Source of the DNA: Phycisphaerales bacterium
GTDB taxonomy: Bacteria; Planctomycetota; Phycisphaerae; Phycisphaerales; UBA1924
Assembly (NCBI GenBank): GCA_016764015.1
Contig: JAESSR010000074.1
Span: forward strand, 1 to 14,343
Direction of reading: 5' to 3'
DNA length: 14,343 nucleotides
The notes under the pieces are model-generated. The model was not told the origin of the DNA. It saw nothing but the letters and a program-made list of their open reading frames with translations, and searched no databases. Of this stretch, positions 1 through 6,396 are shown piece by piece. The translations under genes were made by a program, and so were the position numbers. The first letter of the stretch is position 1, and each line of letters begins with the position of its first letter.

Positions 1-1046
1 AGCTTGCACGCGATCGGGCGAAGGAGTTGTTTGGGTGTAAGTTTGCCAATGTTCAGCCTCACTCTGGTGCGCAGGCGAACACAGCAGCGTTTATGGCCAT
101 GATGGAACCCGGCGATACTTTCTTGTCGCTCGTCCTCAAGGACGGCGGGCATCTCAGCCATGGCATGTTCCTCAACTTCAGCGGCATCTTCTACAAGCCT
201 GTCCACTACGCGCTGCACTACGACAAGGATCATGCCCAGCACGAGCAGATTGATTATGATTCGGTATTGGCAGCGGCCAAAGAGCACAAGCCCAAGATGA
301 TCCTGTGTGGCTACTCGGCGTACTCGCGCCAGATCGATTTTGCGAAGTTCCGCGAGATTGCCGACGAGGTTGGCGCGACGCTGATGGCAGACATCGCGCA
401 TATTGCTGGCTTGGTCGCGGCGGGCGAGCATCCTTCGCCGTTCCCGCATGCTCATATTGTCACGACCACCACGCACAAATCCTTGCGAGGCCCGCGTGGC
501 GGGATGATCATGACCAACGATGAAGATATCAACAAACTCATCAACCGCAATGTATTCCCCGGCGTGCAGGGCGGCCCATTGATGCACATCATCACGGCCA
601 AAGCCGTCGCGTTTGGCGAAGCACTCAAGCCAGAGTTTAAAGCGTATCAGAAGCAGGTCAAGGTCAATGCCAAAGCACTCGCAACCGCAATGACCGACAA
701 GGGCTTCCGCATCACCAGTGGCGGCACTGACAACCATTTGATGCTTGTTTCGCTCGTTGAAAAAGATTCAGAACTCACCGGCAAAGAGGCCGAAAAATGG
801 CTCGAAGACGCCGGGCTCATCACCAACAAGAACGGCATCCCCGACGACCCGCGCTCGCCGATGATTACTTCGGGCTTGCGTTTGGGCACGCCCGCGACGA
901 CGACTCGTGGGTTTAAAGAAGCCGAGATGAAACAGATTGCTGATTGGATCAACCGAGTCATCGAATCCAAAGGCGACGAGGCAACAATCTCTACCGTTCG
1001 TGCCGAAGTGAAATCACTCTGCGAGCAGTTTCCACTCGGGCACTGA
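1..1046 (+). CDS. glyA: Serine hydroxymethyltransferase (GlyA), 5' end missing
   Basis: GlyA interconverts serine and glycine using tetrahydrofolate and PLP in the cytoplasm, supplying glycine and 5,10-methylene-THF. The reading frame is open from the left edge (first full codon at 3), so the true start lies outside the window. About 347 residues are visible against about 415-420 usual, so roughly 70 N-terminal residues are missing. Visible landmarks in order: RAKELFG followed by [11 protein letters not shown]; the [18 protein letters not shown] block, whose Asp and His contact PLP in this family; the PLP-lysine motif [14 protein letters not shown], with the Lys codon at 477-479; the GGTDNHL block; and the C-terminal [10 protein letters not shown] then [15 protein letters not shown]. 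Nothing looks damaged. The next gene begins 16 bases downstream on the same strand, so the two may be co-transcribed. The identification is secure. Confidence 0.97.
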   Translation, partial: LARDRAKELFGCKFANVQPHSGAQANTAAFMAMMEPGDTFLSLVLKDGGHLSHGMFLNFSGIFYKPVHYALHYDKDHAQHEQIDYDSVLAAAKEHKPKMILCGYSAYSRQIDFAKFREIADEVGATLMADIAHIAGLVAAGEHPSPFPHAHIVTTTTHKSLRGPRGGMIMTNDEDINKLINRNVFPGVQGGPLMHIITAKAVAFGEALKPEFKAYQKQVKVNAKALATAMTDKGFRITSGGTDNHLMLVSLVEKDSELTGKEAEKWLEDAGLITNKNGIPDDPRSPMITSGLRLGTPATTTRGFKEAEMKQIADWINRVIESKGDEATISTVRAEVKSLCEQFPLGH

Positions 1047-1062
1047 TTGGGCATCTATTGAT

Positions 1063-1737
1063 ATGAAATCCAAGCCGGTGAAACAAGTGAAACAGGTAAT
1101 CCCGGAGCCGCCGGACCTTGAGGTGCCCGACGGGCTTGTTGATGTCGATACTGGTTTAATCGTGGATCGATCGATCCACGAAGGGGTGAAGTTCACAAAC
1201 GCATTGGCTCCAGTCAAGGCCAAGTCAATCGTCATCGAACAAGCAGTGATATCTGGAAACGCATTGGCGGGCTCAGTGCTCGCCGGCGCAGAGTTCCGAG
1301 ATTGCCTCTTTGATCACTGTGACCTTGCAGGCGTGACCTGGATCGACGCTCGGCTTGTGCGATGCAAGTTCGTTGAGTGTCGGCTCACGGGCGCCGATCT
1401 CCGGATGGCTGAGCTGTGCGATGTTGAGTTCGAGAACTGTAAAATGCCCGATGCGTTCGTTTCAGAAGCAAAGCTCAAGCAGGTGATGTTTGAACGCTGC
1501 CAACTGACCAATCTTGATATTTCAGGTGCCGCAATCGAATCACTGGCGATGCAGTACTGTCAGCTCACCAGCCTTCGACTCAACGGCGCACGCATCACAC
1601 ACCTCGATCTGCGAGGCAGCACGATTGATGGGATATCACTCGACCCTCAGTTCGTCAAAGGGATCGTGATTGATCCGCTGCAATCGCCAGCGATTGCTCA
1701 GGCGTTGGGGATTCGTGTTGAGCGACTGAGTGATTGA
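1063..1737 (+). CDS. Pentapeptide-repeat protein, function unknown
   Basis: This is a 224-residue protein whose middle, about residues 65-190, is a run of loose five-residue units with a central Leu/Phe and small or polar neighbours. Examples are LAGSVLAGAEF, CDLAGVTW, RLTGADLRMAEL, NLDISGAAI, SLRLNGARI and HLDLRGSTI. That pattern predicts a right-handed quadrilateral beta-helix. The first 45 residues are charged and rich in Lys, Pro and Val (KPVKQVKQVIPEPP), and the tail lacks repeats. No signal peptide or membrane segment is seen. Cys recurs at similar repeat positions (DCLFDHC, RCKFVEC, ENC, ERC, YC). Members of this fold range from gyrase-protecting DNA mimics to proteins of unknown role; this one is neither strongly acidic nor recognisably Qnr-like, so I give it no function. 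It starts 16 bases after glyA, and its stop lies 3 bases from the end of a convergent gene. Confidence 0.85.
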   Translation: MKSKPVKQVKQVIPEPPDLEVPDGLVDVDTGLIVDRSIHEGVKFTNALAPVKAKSIVIEQAVISGNALAGSVLAGAEFRDCLFDHCDLAGVTWIDARLVRCKFVECRLTGADLRMAELCDVEFENCKMPDAFVSEAKLKQVMFERCQLTNLDISGAAIESLAMQYCQLTSLRLNGARITHLDLRGSTIDGISLDPQFVKGIVIDPLQSPAIAQALGIRVERLSD

Positions 1738-1740
1738 TAA

Positions 1741-2103
1741 TCACTGCGGCAAGTTTCGGCTCTTGTAGTTGGCATCAATTTTAACATCACCCCATGAGAA
1801 GTAGCCTTTTGCAGTGCGTTCGCCTTTGGGTACGCGGATGTAAGTGATCGAGCCGTCGTGGTGGATGCGGTAGATCGTGTCATCGGTGCCAGCGACGCCG
1901 ATGACTGATTTCGGATCGGGCTTTGGATCGGTTGCTGCTGGTTGATTGCTGTTCGCGCCCATGCCGCCGATGAGTACACCCGCAAACAGGGTGATGCATC
2001 CGATGGCGGCGAGTCGCCATCGGTTTGATGAGCGTTCAAGAGAAGCGAGGCGATGTTCAGTTTGTTCGGTTTGGTCGATACGATGAGTTGTTTGTGTATT
2101 CAT
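1741..2103 (-). CDS. Small single-pass membrane protein, function unknown
   Basis: This is a 120-residue protein that I do not recognise. Residues 1-30 are polar and rich in Gln, Thr, Glu and Arg (MNTQTTHRIDQTEQTEHR) and may form a short coiled coil. Residues about 31-50 form one hydrophobic segment (LAAIGCITLFAGVLIGGMGA). A Pro/Asp/Lys linker follows (about 51-66). The C-terminal module (about 67-120) contains IYRIHHDGSITYIRVPKGER and the end SRNLPQ, so a tail-out or periplasmic small domain is plausible. I chose the ATG at 2103-2101 rather than an upstream in-frame start near 2199, because the extra residues would be encoded by the intergenic repeat arm. The stop, 1743-1741, is almost back-to-back with the convergent pentapeptide gene. 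The compositional pattern is consistent with a real gene. The function is unknown. Confidence 0.7.
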   Translation of the reverse strand: MNTQTTHRIDQTEQTEHRLASLERSSNRWRLAAIGCITLFAGVLIGGMGANSNQPAATDPKPDPKSVIGVAGTDDTIYRIHHDGSITYIRVPKGERTAKGYFSWGDVKIDANYKSRNLPQ

Positions 2104-2165
2104 GGCATCAGTATGACCGCGATCGGGCGTGGGTGCTGACAGGTATTCTTGATTTTTGTGGTGGG

Positions 2166-2367
2166 GAGAAGATTTTACCACAGAGCACACAGAGCACACA
2201 GAGGAGCAAGGCAGAGAAGAGGAGGAGTTGGGTAAGAAAAGAAAGAAGAGTCATGGATTTACTCTCTCTCTCTCTCTCTCTCTCTCTTCATCCCCTCTTC
2301 CACATTCTTATTCTTCCTCTGCCTTCTTTCTCTGTGTGCTCTGTGTGCTCTGTGGTAAAATCTTCTC
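2166..2367. repeat. 202-bp inverted-repeat element with 38-bp perfect arms
   Basis: The left arm 2166-2203 and the right arm 2330-2367 are perfect reverse complements over 38 bases. Each arm contains three units of a 9-base pattern (ACCACAGAG, CACACAGAG, CACACAGAG) plus a GAGAAGATTTT end. Complementarity continues imperfectly inwards (the left side is purine-rich at 2204-2250, the right side pyrimidine-rich at 2288-2329). The centre holds a (CT)13 tract. The right arm ends inside the stop codon of the minus-strand rarD-like gene. No coding capacity is seen; open frames across it are low-complexity. It could be a MITE-like or palindromic intergenic element, or a stable hairpin acting at the mRNA 3' end. 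I remember CACAGAG-type repeats as widespread in planctomycete and related genomes, but that is memory, not a search. Confidence 0.88.
2262..2287. repeat. (CT)13 dinucleotide microsatellite
   Basis: Thirteen uninterrupted CT units lie in the centre of the inverted-repeat element. A purine-rich stretch precedes it and a pyrimidine-rich stretch follows it. Such tracts are prone to slippage, so the length may vary between strains or be an assembly artefact. Confidence 0.95.
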
Positions 2368-3382
2368 ACTCAACAATCTCAACCGCTGCATTCTTCATCT
2401 CGCGGTGCCCGCGGATCATGTCCCAGGTGTAAATCGCGATCGCGACCCAGATGATGGCAAAGGATGCGAACTTCATGGGGGTGAAGGTCTCGCCAAAGGC
2501 AAGGTAAGACAAAATCAACTGACCCGTCGGCGCGGTGTATTGGAGCAATCCAACCGTGCTCAGCGGGAGCAACCGAACAGCATTGGTAAAGCATATCAAA
2601 GGCACAATCGTCACGACCCCGCCAAGTAGCATCACGCCATCGAGCCACAACGGGGTGGAGTCAGCGAGGAAGATGCCACGGTCTTGCATGCTGAGATAAA
2701 TCACCGCGGCGATCGCAAGCGGGAAGAGCATCGACATCTCGAAGCTCAATCCGATCGTCGCGCCGACATTGACCTTCTTGCGAAGTAGCCCATAGATCCC
2801 AAAGCTGAACGGCAGCAGCAATGCGAGCCAGGGGAATCCTAAAGATTCGGGCGCTGTTGGATCGGGGATCATCCCGCCGAGTTCGTTGGCGATCATGGGT
2901 TGTTGATAGCTTAGCTCCGCGATCCCCATGACCACGACGGCAACGCCCGCGAGTGCGATCGCGCCCCATTGCACCGGGCGTGGGCGTTCACCGAAGAACA
3001 CATAGCCCAATGCGATCGAGAACAGCGGATTGATTTAATACCCCATCGAGGCGTGCGAAAGCCGATCGGTGGAGATCGCGTAAATGAAGAAGTACCAGTT
3101 GATGAGGATGAACACGGTCGAGGGGATCAAAATTTTGAGCGACTGCCAACGAGTGGCGGCCTTGATCAGCTCGCGAACCCTTTTCGATACGATCAGTATG
3201 AGCAGAAGGATCGGCAACCCAAAGAGCACCCGCTGAGCGACAGCTTCGAGCGGGTCGGCGTTGTATTCCGACAAGAGCTTAAAATAGCTGGGCACGATAA
3301 ACGCCCACCAGCCAAAGGCACCGGCGGCAAACATGAGCCCTTTAGTTCTGTGCGGGTATTGTGATTCTGAGTCTGGTGTCAT
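2366..3382 (-). pseudogene. rarD: RarD-type EamA/DMT permease interrupted by an in-frame stop
   Basis: Read through one internal stop, this gives a drug/metabolite-transporter protein of about 337 residues with roughly ten hydrophobic segments. It resembles the RarD branch of the EamA family (inner-membrane permeases; physiological substrate poorly defined). Landmarks: MFAAGAFGWWAFIVPSYFKLL near the N-terminus; AQRVLFGLPILLLIL; NWYFFIYAISTDRLSHASMGY; then, after the stop, INPLFSIALGYVFFGERPRP; FSFGIYGLLRKKVNVGA; and LLQYTAPTGQLILSYLAFGE near the end. The stop is TAA at 3037-3035, codon 116, where family members have an aromatic residue in a GYFINPL-like motif. Frame and similarity continue unbroken on both sides, so this is a single nonsense change and not a frameshift. 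The start is ATG at 3382-3380; an earlier in-frame start is possible but would reach into repeat sequence. Alternatives are a sequencing error or readthrough. A downstream TTG/ATG restart giving a half-length protein is unlikely to work. Confidence 0.85.
3035..3037 (-). other. In-frame TAA stop breaking the rarD-like gene
   Basis: On the minus strand the codons read GGG TAT TAA ATC AAT CCG, giving Gly-Tyr-stop-Ile-Asn-Pro. RarD-type proteins normally read Gly-Tyr-aromatic-Ile-Asn-Pro here. A TAC-to-TAA single-base change would explain it. No frameshift is needed, because both flanks are in the same frame. Confidence 0.9.
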
Positions 3383-3471
3383 GAGCGAAGACTGTAGACC
3401 ATGAGGCAGTCTGGTGCTCTGTTCTGACCCCAAGGGCAGAGCAGGTCTTTGGAGATCATATCATCTTCTCT
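3383..3471 (-). other. Intergenic stretch with a decayed partial repeat
   Basis: This joins repeat copy 1 to the rarD-like start. On the minus strand it contains CAAAGACCTGC and later GAACAGAGCACC. These echo CCAAGACCTGC and GAACAGGGCACC in the second half of copy 1, which suggests an eroded tandem half-unit. Short open frames cross it, but none has protein-like character. I see no clear promoter. Confidence 0.45.
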
Positions 3472-3556
3472 GGGTGCCCTGTTCATGCGAAGCATGTGCA
3501 GGTCTTGGTCATTGCGAAGACATGCAGGTGACGAAGACGCCACCAGCATGGCACCC
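3472..3556 (-). repeat. Dispersed palindromic repeat, copy 1
   Basis: Read on the minus strand this begins GGGTGCCATG and ends GGGCACCC, giving 7-bp outer inverted arms (GGGTGCC/GGCACCC). It has an inner, imperfect pair (AAGACATGCA at 3517-3526 against TGCAGGTCTT at 3497-3506) and a small hairpin CATGC-GAA-GCATG at 3484-3496. Its first 41 bases (3556 down to 3516) match 13106-13146 at 36 of 41 positions. It starts 15 bases past the stop of the minus-strand small membrane protein gene, so it lies in that gene's 3' region. Confidence 0.85.
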
Positions 3557-3571
3557 GAGGTTGTTGCCCGT

Positions 3572-3949
3572 TTAAGCACCCGGAAACCAAACGATGTCTT
3601 TTAATACATCTTGCCAAAGAATGATCGAAACAACGAGGGAGTGCGTAATACTTCCAATCCAGATCATGGTGCGTGTGGATTGATGTCCGATTTGGCGAAA
3701 CAGGATCATGCTTACCCCTGTCGCGACGATGCTAAGCACAAAGTAGATTGCCACCAATCCATAGCTGGCAAACATTCGCCAGGGTTCATCTTCCTGCGCG
3801 AGAACGACAGCGGCCTGTACAAATACGAGATCGATAACGATTGCAGCCAGAATGCATGATGCAATGAGCAGGATAAGCTTGCGGCTGGATGTGTCCCGCT
3901 GGGTGAGGCTTTCAGATTTTGAGTTGTTCTGGATCAAGTTGTTTTCCAT
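3572..3949 (-). CDS. Small three-TM membrane protein, function unknown
   Basis: This is a 125-residue protein that I do not recognise. After a polar N-terminus (residues 1-22, rich in Asn, Ser, Gln) there are three hydrophobic segments: about 24-50 (LILLIASCILAAIVIDLVF and on), about 60-85 (YGLVAIYFVLSIVATGVSMI), and about 92-110 (MIWIGSITHSLVVSIILW). The end, LKDIVWFPGA, is short. No catalytic or binding motif is visible. The start chosen is ATG 3949-3947; an in-frame alternative at about 4000 would lie inside a palindrome in the divergent promoter region and adds non-conserved-looking residues. The gene is divergent from rimO (87-base gap) and is followed by repeat copy 1. Its hydrophobic pattern and stop position support a real gene, but homology is unknown. 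Confidence 0.65.
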   Translation of the reverse strand: MENNLIQNNSKSESLTQRDTSSRKLILLIASCILAAIVIDLVFVQAAVVLAQEDEPWRMFASYGLVAIYFVLSIVATGVSMILFRQIGHQSTRTMIWIGSITHSLVVSIILWQDVLKDIVWFPGA

Positions 3950-3993
3950 TTTGGGCTGATAATGCCGGTCTACGCTCAATAGTATCAAAATAT

Positions 3994-4008
3994 AGAGCAC
4001 CGTGCTCT
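3994..4008. promoter_or_regulatory. 15-base palindrome between divergent genes, candidate operator
   Basis: AGAGCAC-C-GTGCTCT is a perfect interrupted palindrome: 7-base arms around one central base. It lies 28 bases upstream of the rimO ATG and 44 bases upstream of the start of the minus-strand small membrane protein. Its position and symmetry fit a dimeric regulator site serving both genes. It could equally be a chance palindrome or a hairpin in a 5' leader. No convincing -35/-10 pair can be assigned. Confidence 0.4.
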
Positions 4009-4036
4009 TGGTTTATTGTGCATATGATTCGCTCCT

Positions 4037-5749
4037 ATGCCCACCGATACAGATCAAACCCAATCCGAATCCATCGAAACCATCTCATTTGTGAGCCTTG
4101 GTTGTCCTAAGAACCTTGTCGACTCTGAGAAGATGCTCGGGTTGTTGGCAGCCGACGGCTTGATGCCGATCTCGGCCGAAGTGGTCGATGACCAAGAGCA
4201 TGATGACCTTTCGATGTCGGGCTCTGAACAAGATTCATCCGCTACCGAAGGCCGAGTCACACCAGCCGATGCGGTGGTGATCAATACTTGTGGGTTCCTT
4301 GAAGCCTCGAAAGAAGAATCGCTGGGGGTAATCGCTGAGGCGGTGAGGCTCAAAGAGCAAGGCAAGATCAAACGCGTGGTCGTCGCCGGGTGCTTGGTGC
4401 AGAGGCATCGGGCCAAGATGTTCGATTGGGCGCCGGGGATTGATTCGATGGTGGGGGTGTTCGATCGCGAGCACATTATTGAAGCCGTGCGAGGCGTGAA
4501 GAGTGATCGTGAGACGCTTGAGGATGCGCCCAAGTATTGGATCAACGCCAACGCGATTTTGAGTGCTGAAGATCAGGGCATGAAAACCGTTGGTCTCACC
4601 GTCGCGGGCAAAGACGGCAAAGGCGTCGGATACTTCGAATCTGATAACGCAAGATTGAGATTAACCCCAAGGCACTATTCATACCTGCGCATTTCCGAAG
4701 GCTGCAACCAGAACTGCGCGTTCTGTACGATCCCGTCGATCCGAGGCAAGATGCGATCGAAGCCCGAAGATCGGATCATCGAAGAAGCCCGCGAGCTGAT
4801 GCGCGATGGCGTCTTCGAGATGCTCATGATCGGTCAAGACACCACAAGCTATGGCGACGACATCGGGACTGGGCTCTCTTCGGTGGGACGGGCTTCCAGC
4901 CCGTCGTCTGATCCCTTCCGCGCCGGTCTCCCCAAGCTCCTCAAATCCCTCTCCGATGCCATGACCGAAGAGATCGGCAAGGGGTGGCTGCGGATGATGT
5001 ACGCCTATCCGACCTACTTTAGCGATGAGATCATCGATGCCTTCGCCGAGGTTGCCGATCGTGGGAACCTGCTGCCCTACTTGGATATCCCGCTCCAGCA
5101 CGGCTCTGACAAGGTGCTTGAGCTGATGCGTCGCAATGTGACGAGTGCTCATCAGACCGAACTGTGCCACAAACTGCGCGATCGGATCCCGGGCATGGCC
5201 ATCCGCACAACCTTCATCACCGGCTTCCCCGGCGAGACCGATTCCGATCATCAGCAACTCCTCGATTTCATCGAAGAGGTCCAGTTTGATGCCGTCGGAT
5301 GTTTTCAGTATTCCAAAGAGCCCGGCACGGTCGCAGGGCGGATGGAAGAAGATCCAAAGCTCGCGGTGCCCAAAGAGATCAAGCAGCAACGCCACGACGA
5401 GATCATGGCCCTCCAGCAGCAGATCGCGTTCGATCAGGCTGAGTTCGTCGCCAGCGGGTTCGATCCAACCAAGCCAACCGAGACCGGCGCTCAGTTCGAT
5501 ATCCTCATCGACAAATCCACCGGTAACCAGGTCGAAGCAACCCCGGGTGTATCCAATGGCGGCACGCTCTATGCGGGCAGGACATATTTCCAGGCACCAC
5601 AGATCGACGCGACGACCCATGTGATCGCGAAAAATAAGCTGGCCGCCGGCGAGTTGGTACGATGCACGATCGTCGCCAGCGATGGCTACGACCTGATCGC
5701 TCGCCCAGTTGAGGAACTCGAACGCAAGGTTTCGTTGAATATCATGTGA
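4037..5749 (+). CDS. rimO: Ribosomal protein S12 methylthiotransferase RimO
   Basis: RimO is a radical-SAM enzyme with two Fe-S clusters that adds a methylthio group to the conserved Asp of ribosomal protein S12. The N-terminal UPF0004 domain has its three cluster cysteines: C23 in SLGCPKN, C85 in INTCGF and C119 in VAGCLV. The radical-SAM CX3CX2C is C223, C227, C230 in SEGCNQNCAFC. LLPYLDIPLQHGSDKVLELM and RTTFITGFPGET are typical family blocks. The last ~75 residues form a TRAM domain ending YDLIARP. SLGCPKN and the S12-type substrate-side motifs favour RimO over MiaB. At 570 residues it is about 120 longer than usual. Extra sequence includes an acidic insert at about residues 47-77 and a repeat-derived insert at about 279-297. 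The start is the ATG at 4037; no clear Shine-Dalgarno is seen. The GNAT gene overlaps its stop as GTGA. Confidence 0.96.
   Translation: MPTDTDQTQSESIETISFVSLGCPKNLVDSEKMLGLLAADGLMPISAEVVDDQEHDDLSMSGSEQDSSATEGRVTPADAVVINTCGFLEASKEESLGVIAEAVRLKEQGKIKRVVVAGCLVQRHRAKMFDWAPGIDSMVGVFDREHIIEAVRGVKSDRETLEDAPKYWINANAILSAEDQGMKTVGLTVAGKDGKGVGYFESDNARLRLTPRHYSYLRISEGCNQNCAFCTIPSIRGKMRSKPEDRIIEEARELMRDGVFEMLMIGQDTTSYGDDIGTGLSSVGRASSPSSDPFRAGLPKLLKSLSDAMTEEIGKGWLRMMYAYPTYFSDEIIDAFAEVADRGNLLPYLDIPLQHGSDKVLELMRRNVTSAHQTELCHKLRDRIPGMAIRTTFITGFPGETDSDHQQLLDFIEEVQFDAVGCFQYSKEPGTVAGRMEEDPKLAVPKEIKQQRHDEIMALQQQIAFDQAEFVASGFDPTKPTETGAQFDILIDKSTGNQVEATPGVSNGGTLYAGRTYFQAPQIDATTHVIAKNKLAAGELVRCTIVASDGYDLIARPVEELERKVSLNIM
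4887..4905. repeat. Palindromic repeat absorbed in frame into rimO
   Basis: GACGGGCT-TCC-AGCCCGTC is a perfect 8-bp-arm hairpin with a 3-base loop inside the rimO coding sequence. It encodes part of SSVGRASSPSS at a point (about residues 279-297, after QDTTSYG) where RimO relatives go almost directly from the DTT-YG motif to the LxxLL helix. I recall GGGC-TTCC-AGCCC hairpins as dispersed planctomycete repeats; only one copy lies in this window. Confidence 0.65.
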
Positions 5750-6207
5750 TCATGCTGATACACGAAGATGATCCAAGAAAGCCTGAGGTTTCGAGGTTGC
5801 TCAATGAGCATCTCGATGCGATGCGTTCGATCTCGCCTCCCGAGAGCAAGCACGCGTTAGATGTCGATGGGTTGTGCGTACCTGAAATCACATTTTGGAC
5901 CGCGAGTGATGAAGATCAGGTGCTTGGGTGCGGGGCATTGTGCGAACTCGACTCAACGCATGGCGAGATCAAATCCATGCGTACGGCTCAGGCTCATCTG
6001 AGAAAAGGTGTCGCCTCGAAACTTCTCAAGCACATCATCGAAGCCGCTCGATCAAGGGGGTATGCCCGATTGAGCTTGGAAACGGGTTCGATGGATGAGT
6101 TTTCTCCTGCGAGAGCAATGTACGCACGGTTTGGGTTTGAAGAGTGTGAGCCGTTCGGGGTGTATCGGGTTGATCCCAATAGCGTTTTTATGAAGATCGA
6201 GCTTTGA
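5746..6207 (+). CDS. GNAT family N-acetyltransferase (YsnE-like)
   Basis: This is a 153-residue acetyl-CoA-dependent N-acetyltransferase. The acetyl-CoA binding motif A is QAHLRKGVASKLL (about residues 83-95), preceded by the strand EIKSMRT. Downstream blocks YARLSLETGS, ARAMYARFGFEECEPFG and PNSVFMKIEL are characteristic of the YsnE/PhnO-like small GNAT subgroup. The N-terminal DDPRKPEVSRLLNEHLDAM and SPPESKHALD also fit it. The substrate is unknown. RimI/RimJ-type ribosomal substrates are conceivable given rimO next door, but the sequence is not RimI-like. The GTG at 5746 overlaps the rimO stop (GTGA), which implies translational coupling; an ATG at 5752 is the alternative and costs two residues. 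The protein is complete, with no oddities. Confidence 0.9.
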   Translation: MIMLIHEDDPRKPEVSRLLNEHLDAMRSISPPESKHALDVDGLCVPEITFWTASDEDQVLGCGALCELDSTHGEIKSMRTAQAHLRKGVASKLLKHIIEAARSRGYARLSLETGSMDEFSPARAMYARFGFEECEPFGVYRVDPNSVFMKIEL

Positions 6208-6396
6208 GTAGTAGATCGCAATCGAACTTTATTTTCTGTTGTGGCGTGTGATGTATCTTGTGTGATTCATGGAGGATGCAAGCGATCATGGCGGTTTTGG
6301 ACTGTTTGTATTGAATCGGTAGGGTTGATCTCCCTGATTGGGATGTCTAAAACCCTGCCCCGTTTTTCATTCTGAAATCTGTTTGGAGCCGATACT
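6208..6396 (+). other. Leader/promoter region upstream of the ftsW-murG pair
   Basis: This is a 189-base gap with no credible gene. The best sigma-70-like candidate is TTGGAC (6297-6302), a 17-base spacer and TAGGGT (6320-6325), which is a weak -10. GGAG at 6385-6388 lies 8 bases before the GTG at 6397 and is a good ribosome-binding site for it; the spacing to the ATG at 6403 would be 14, so GTG is favoured. No terminator for the upstream rimO operon is evident. Confidence 0.35.

Noticed and set aside
2025..2629. Plus-strand open frames of 135 and 157 codons across the 202-bp repeat
   Set aside because: They read through the inverted repeat and CT tract, giving low-complexity peptides (Leu/Ser runs, TEHTEHTEE), and then run antisense to the rarD-like gene.
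3379..3579. 66-codon minus-strand frame between the two membrane-protein genes
   Set aside because: It is composed almost entirely of repeat copy 1 and its partial neighbour, and has no protein-like features.
4679..5620. 313-codon open frame on the minus strand opposite rimO
   Set aside because: It lies fully antisense to a gene with clear RimO motifs and shows no domain-like sequence. Long antisense frames are expected here from codon bias.
6269..6322. 17-codon ATG frame upstream of ftsW as a leader peptide
   Set aside because: It has no ribosome-binding site beyond chance and no regulatory codon run or attenuator stems.
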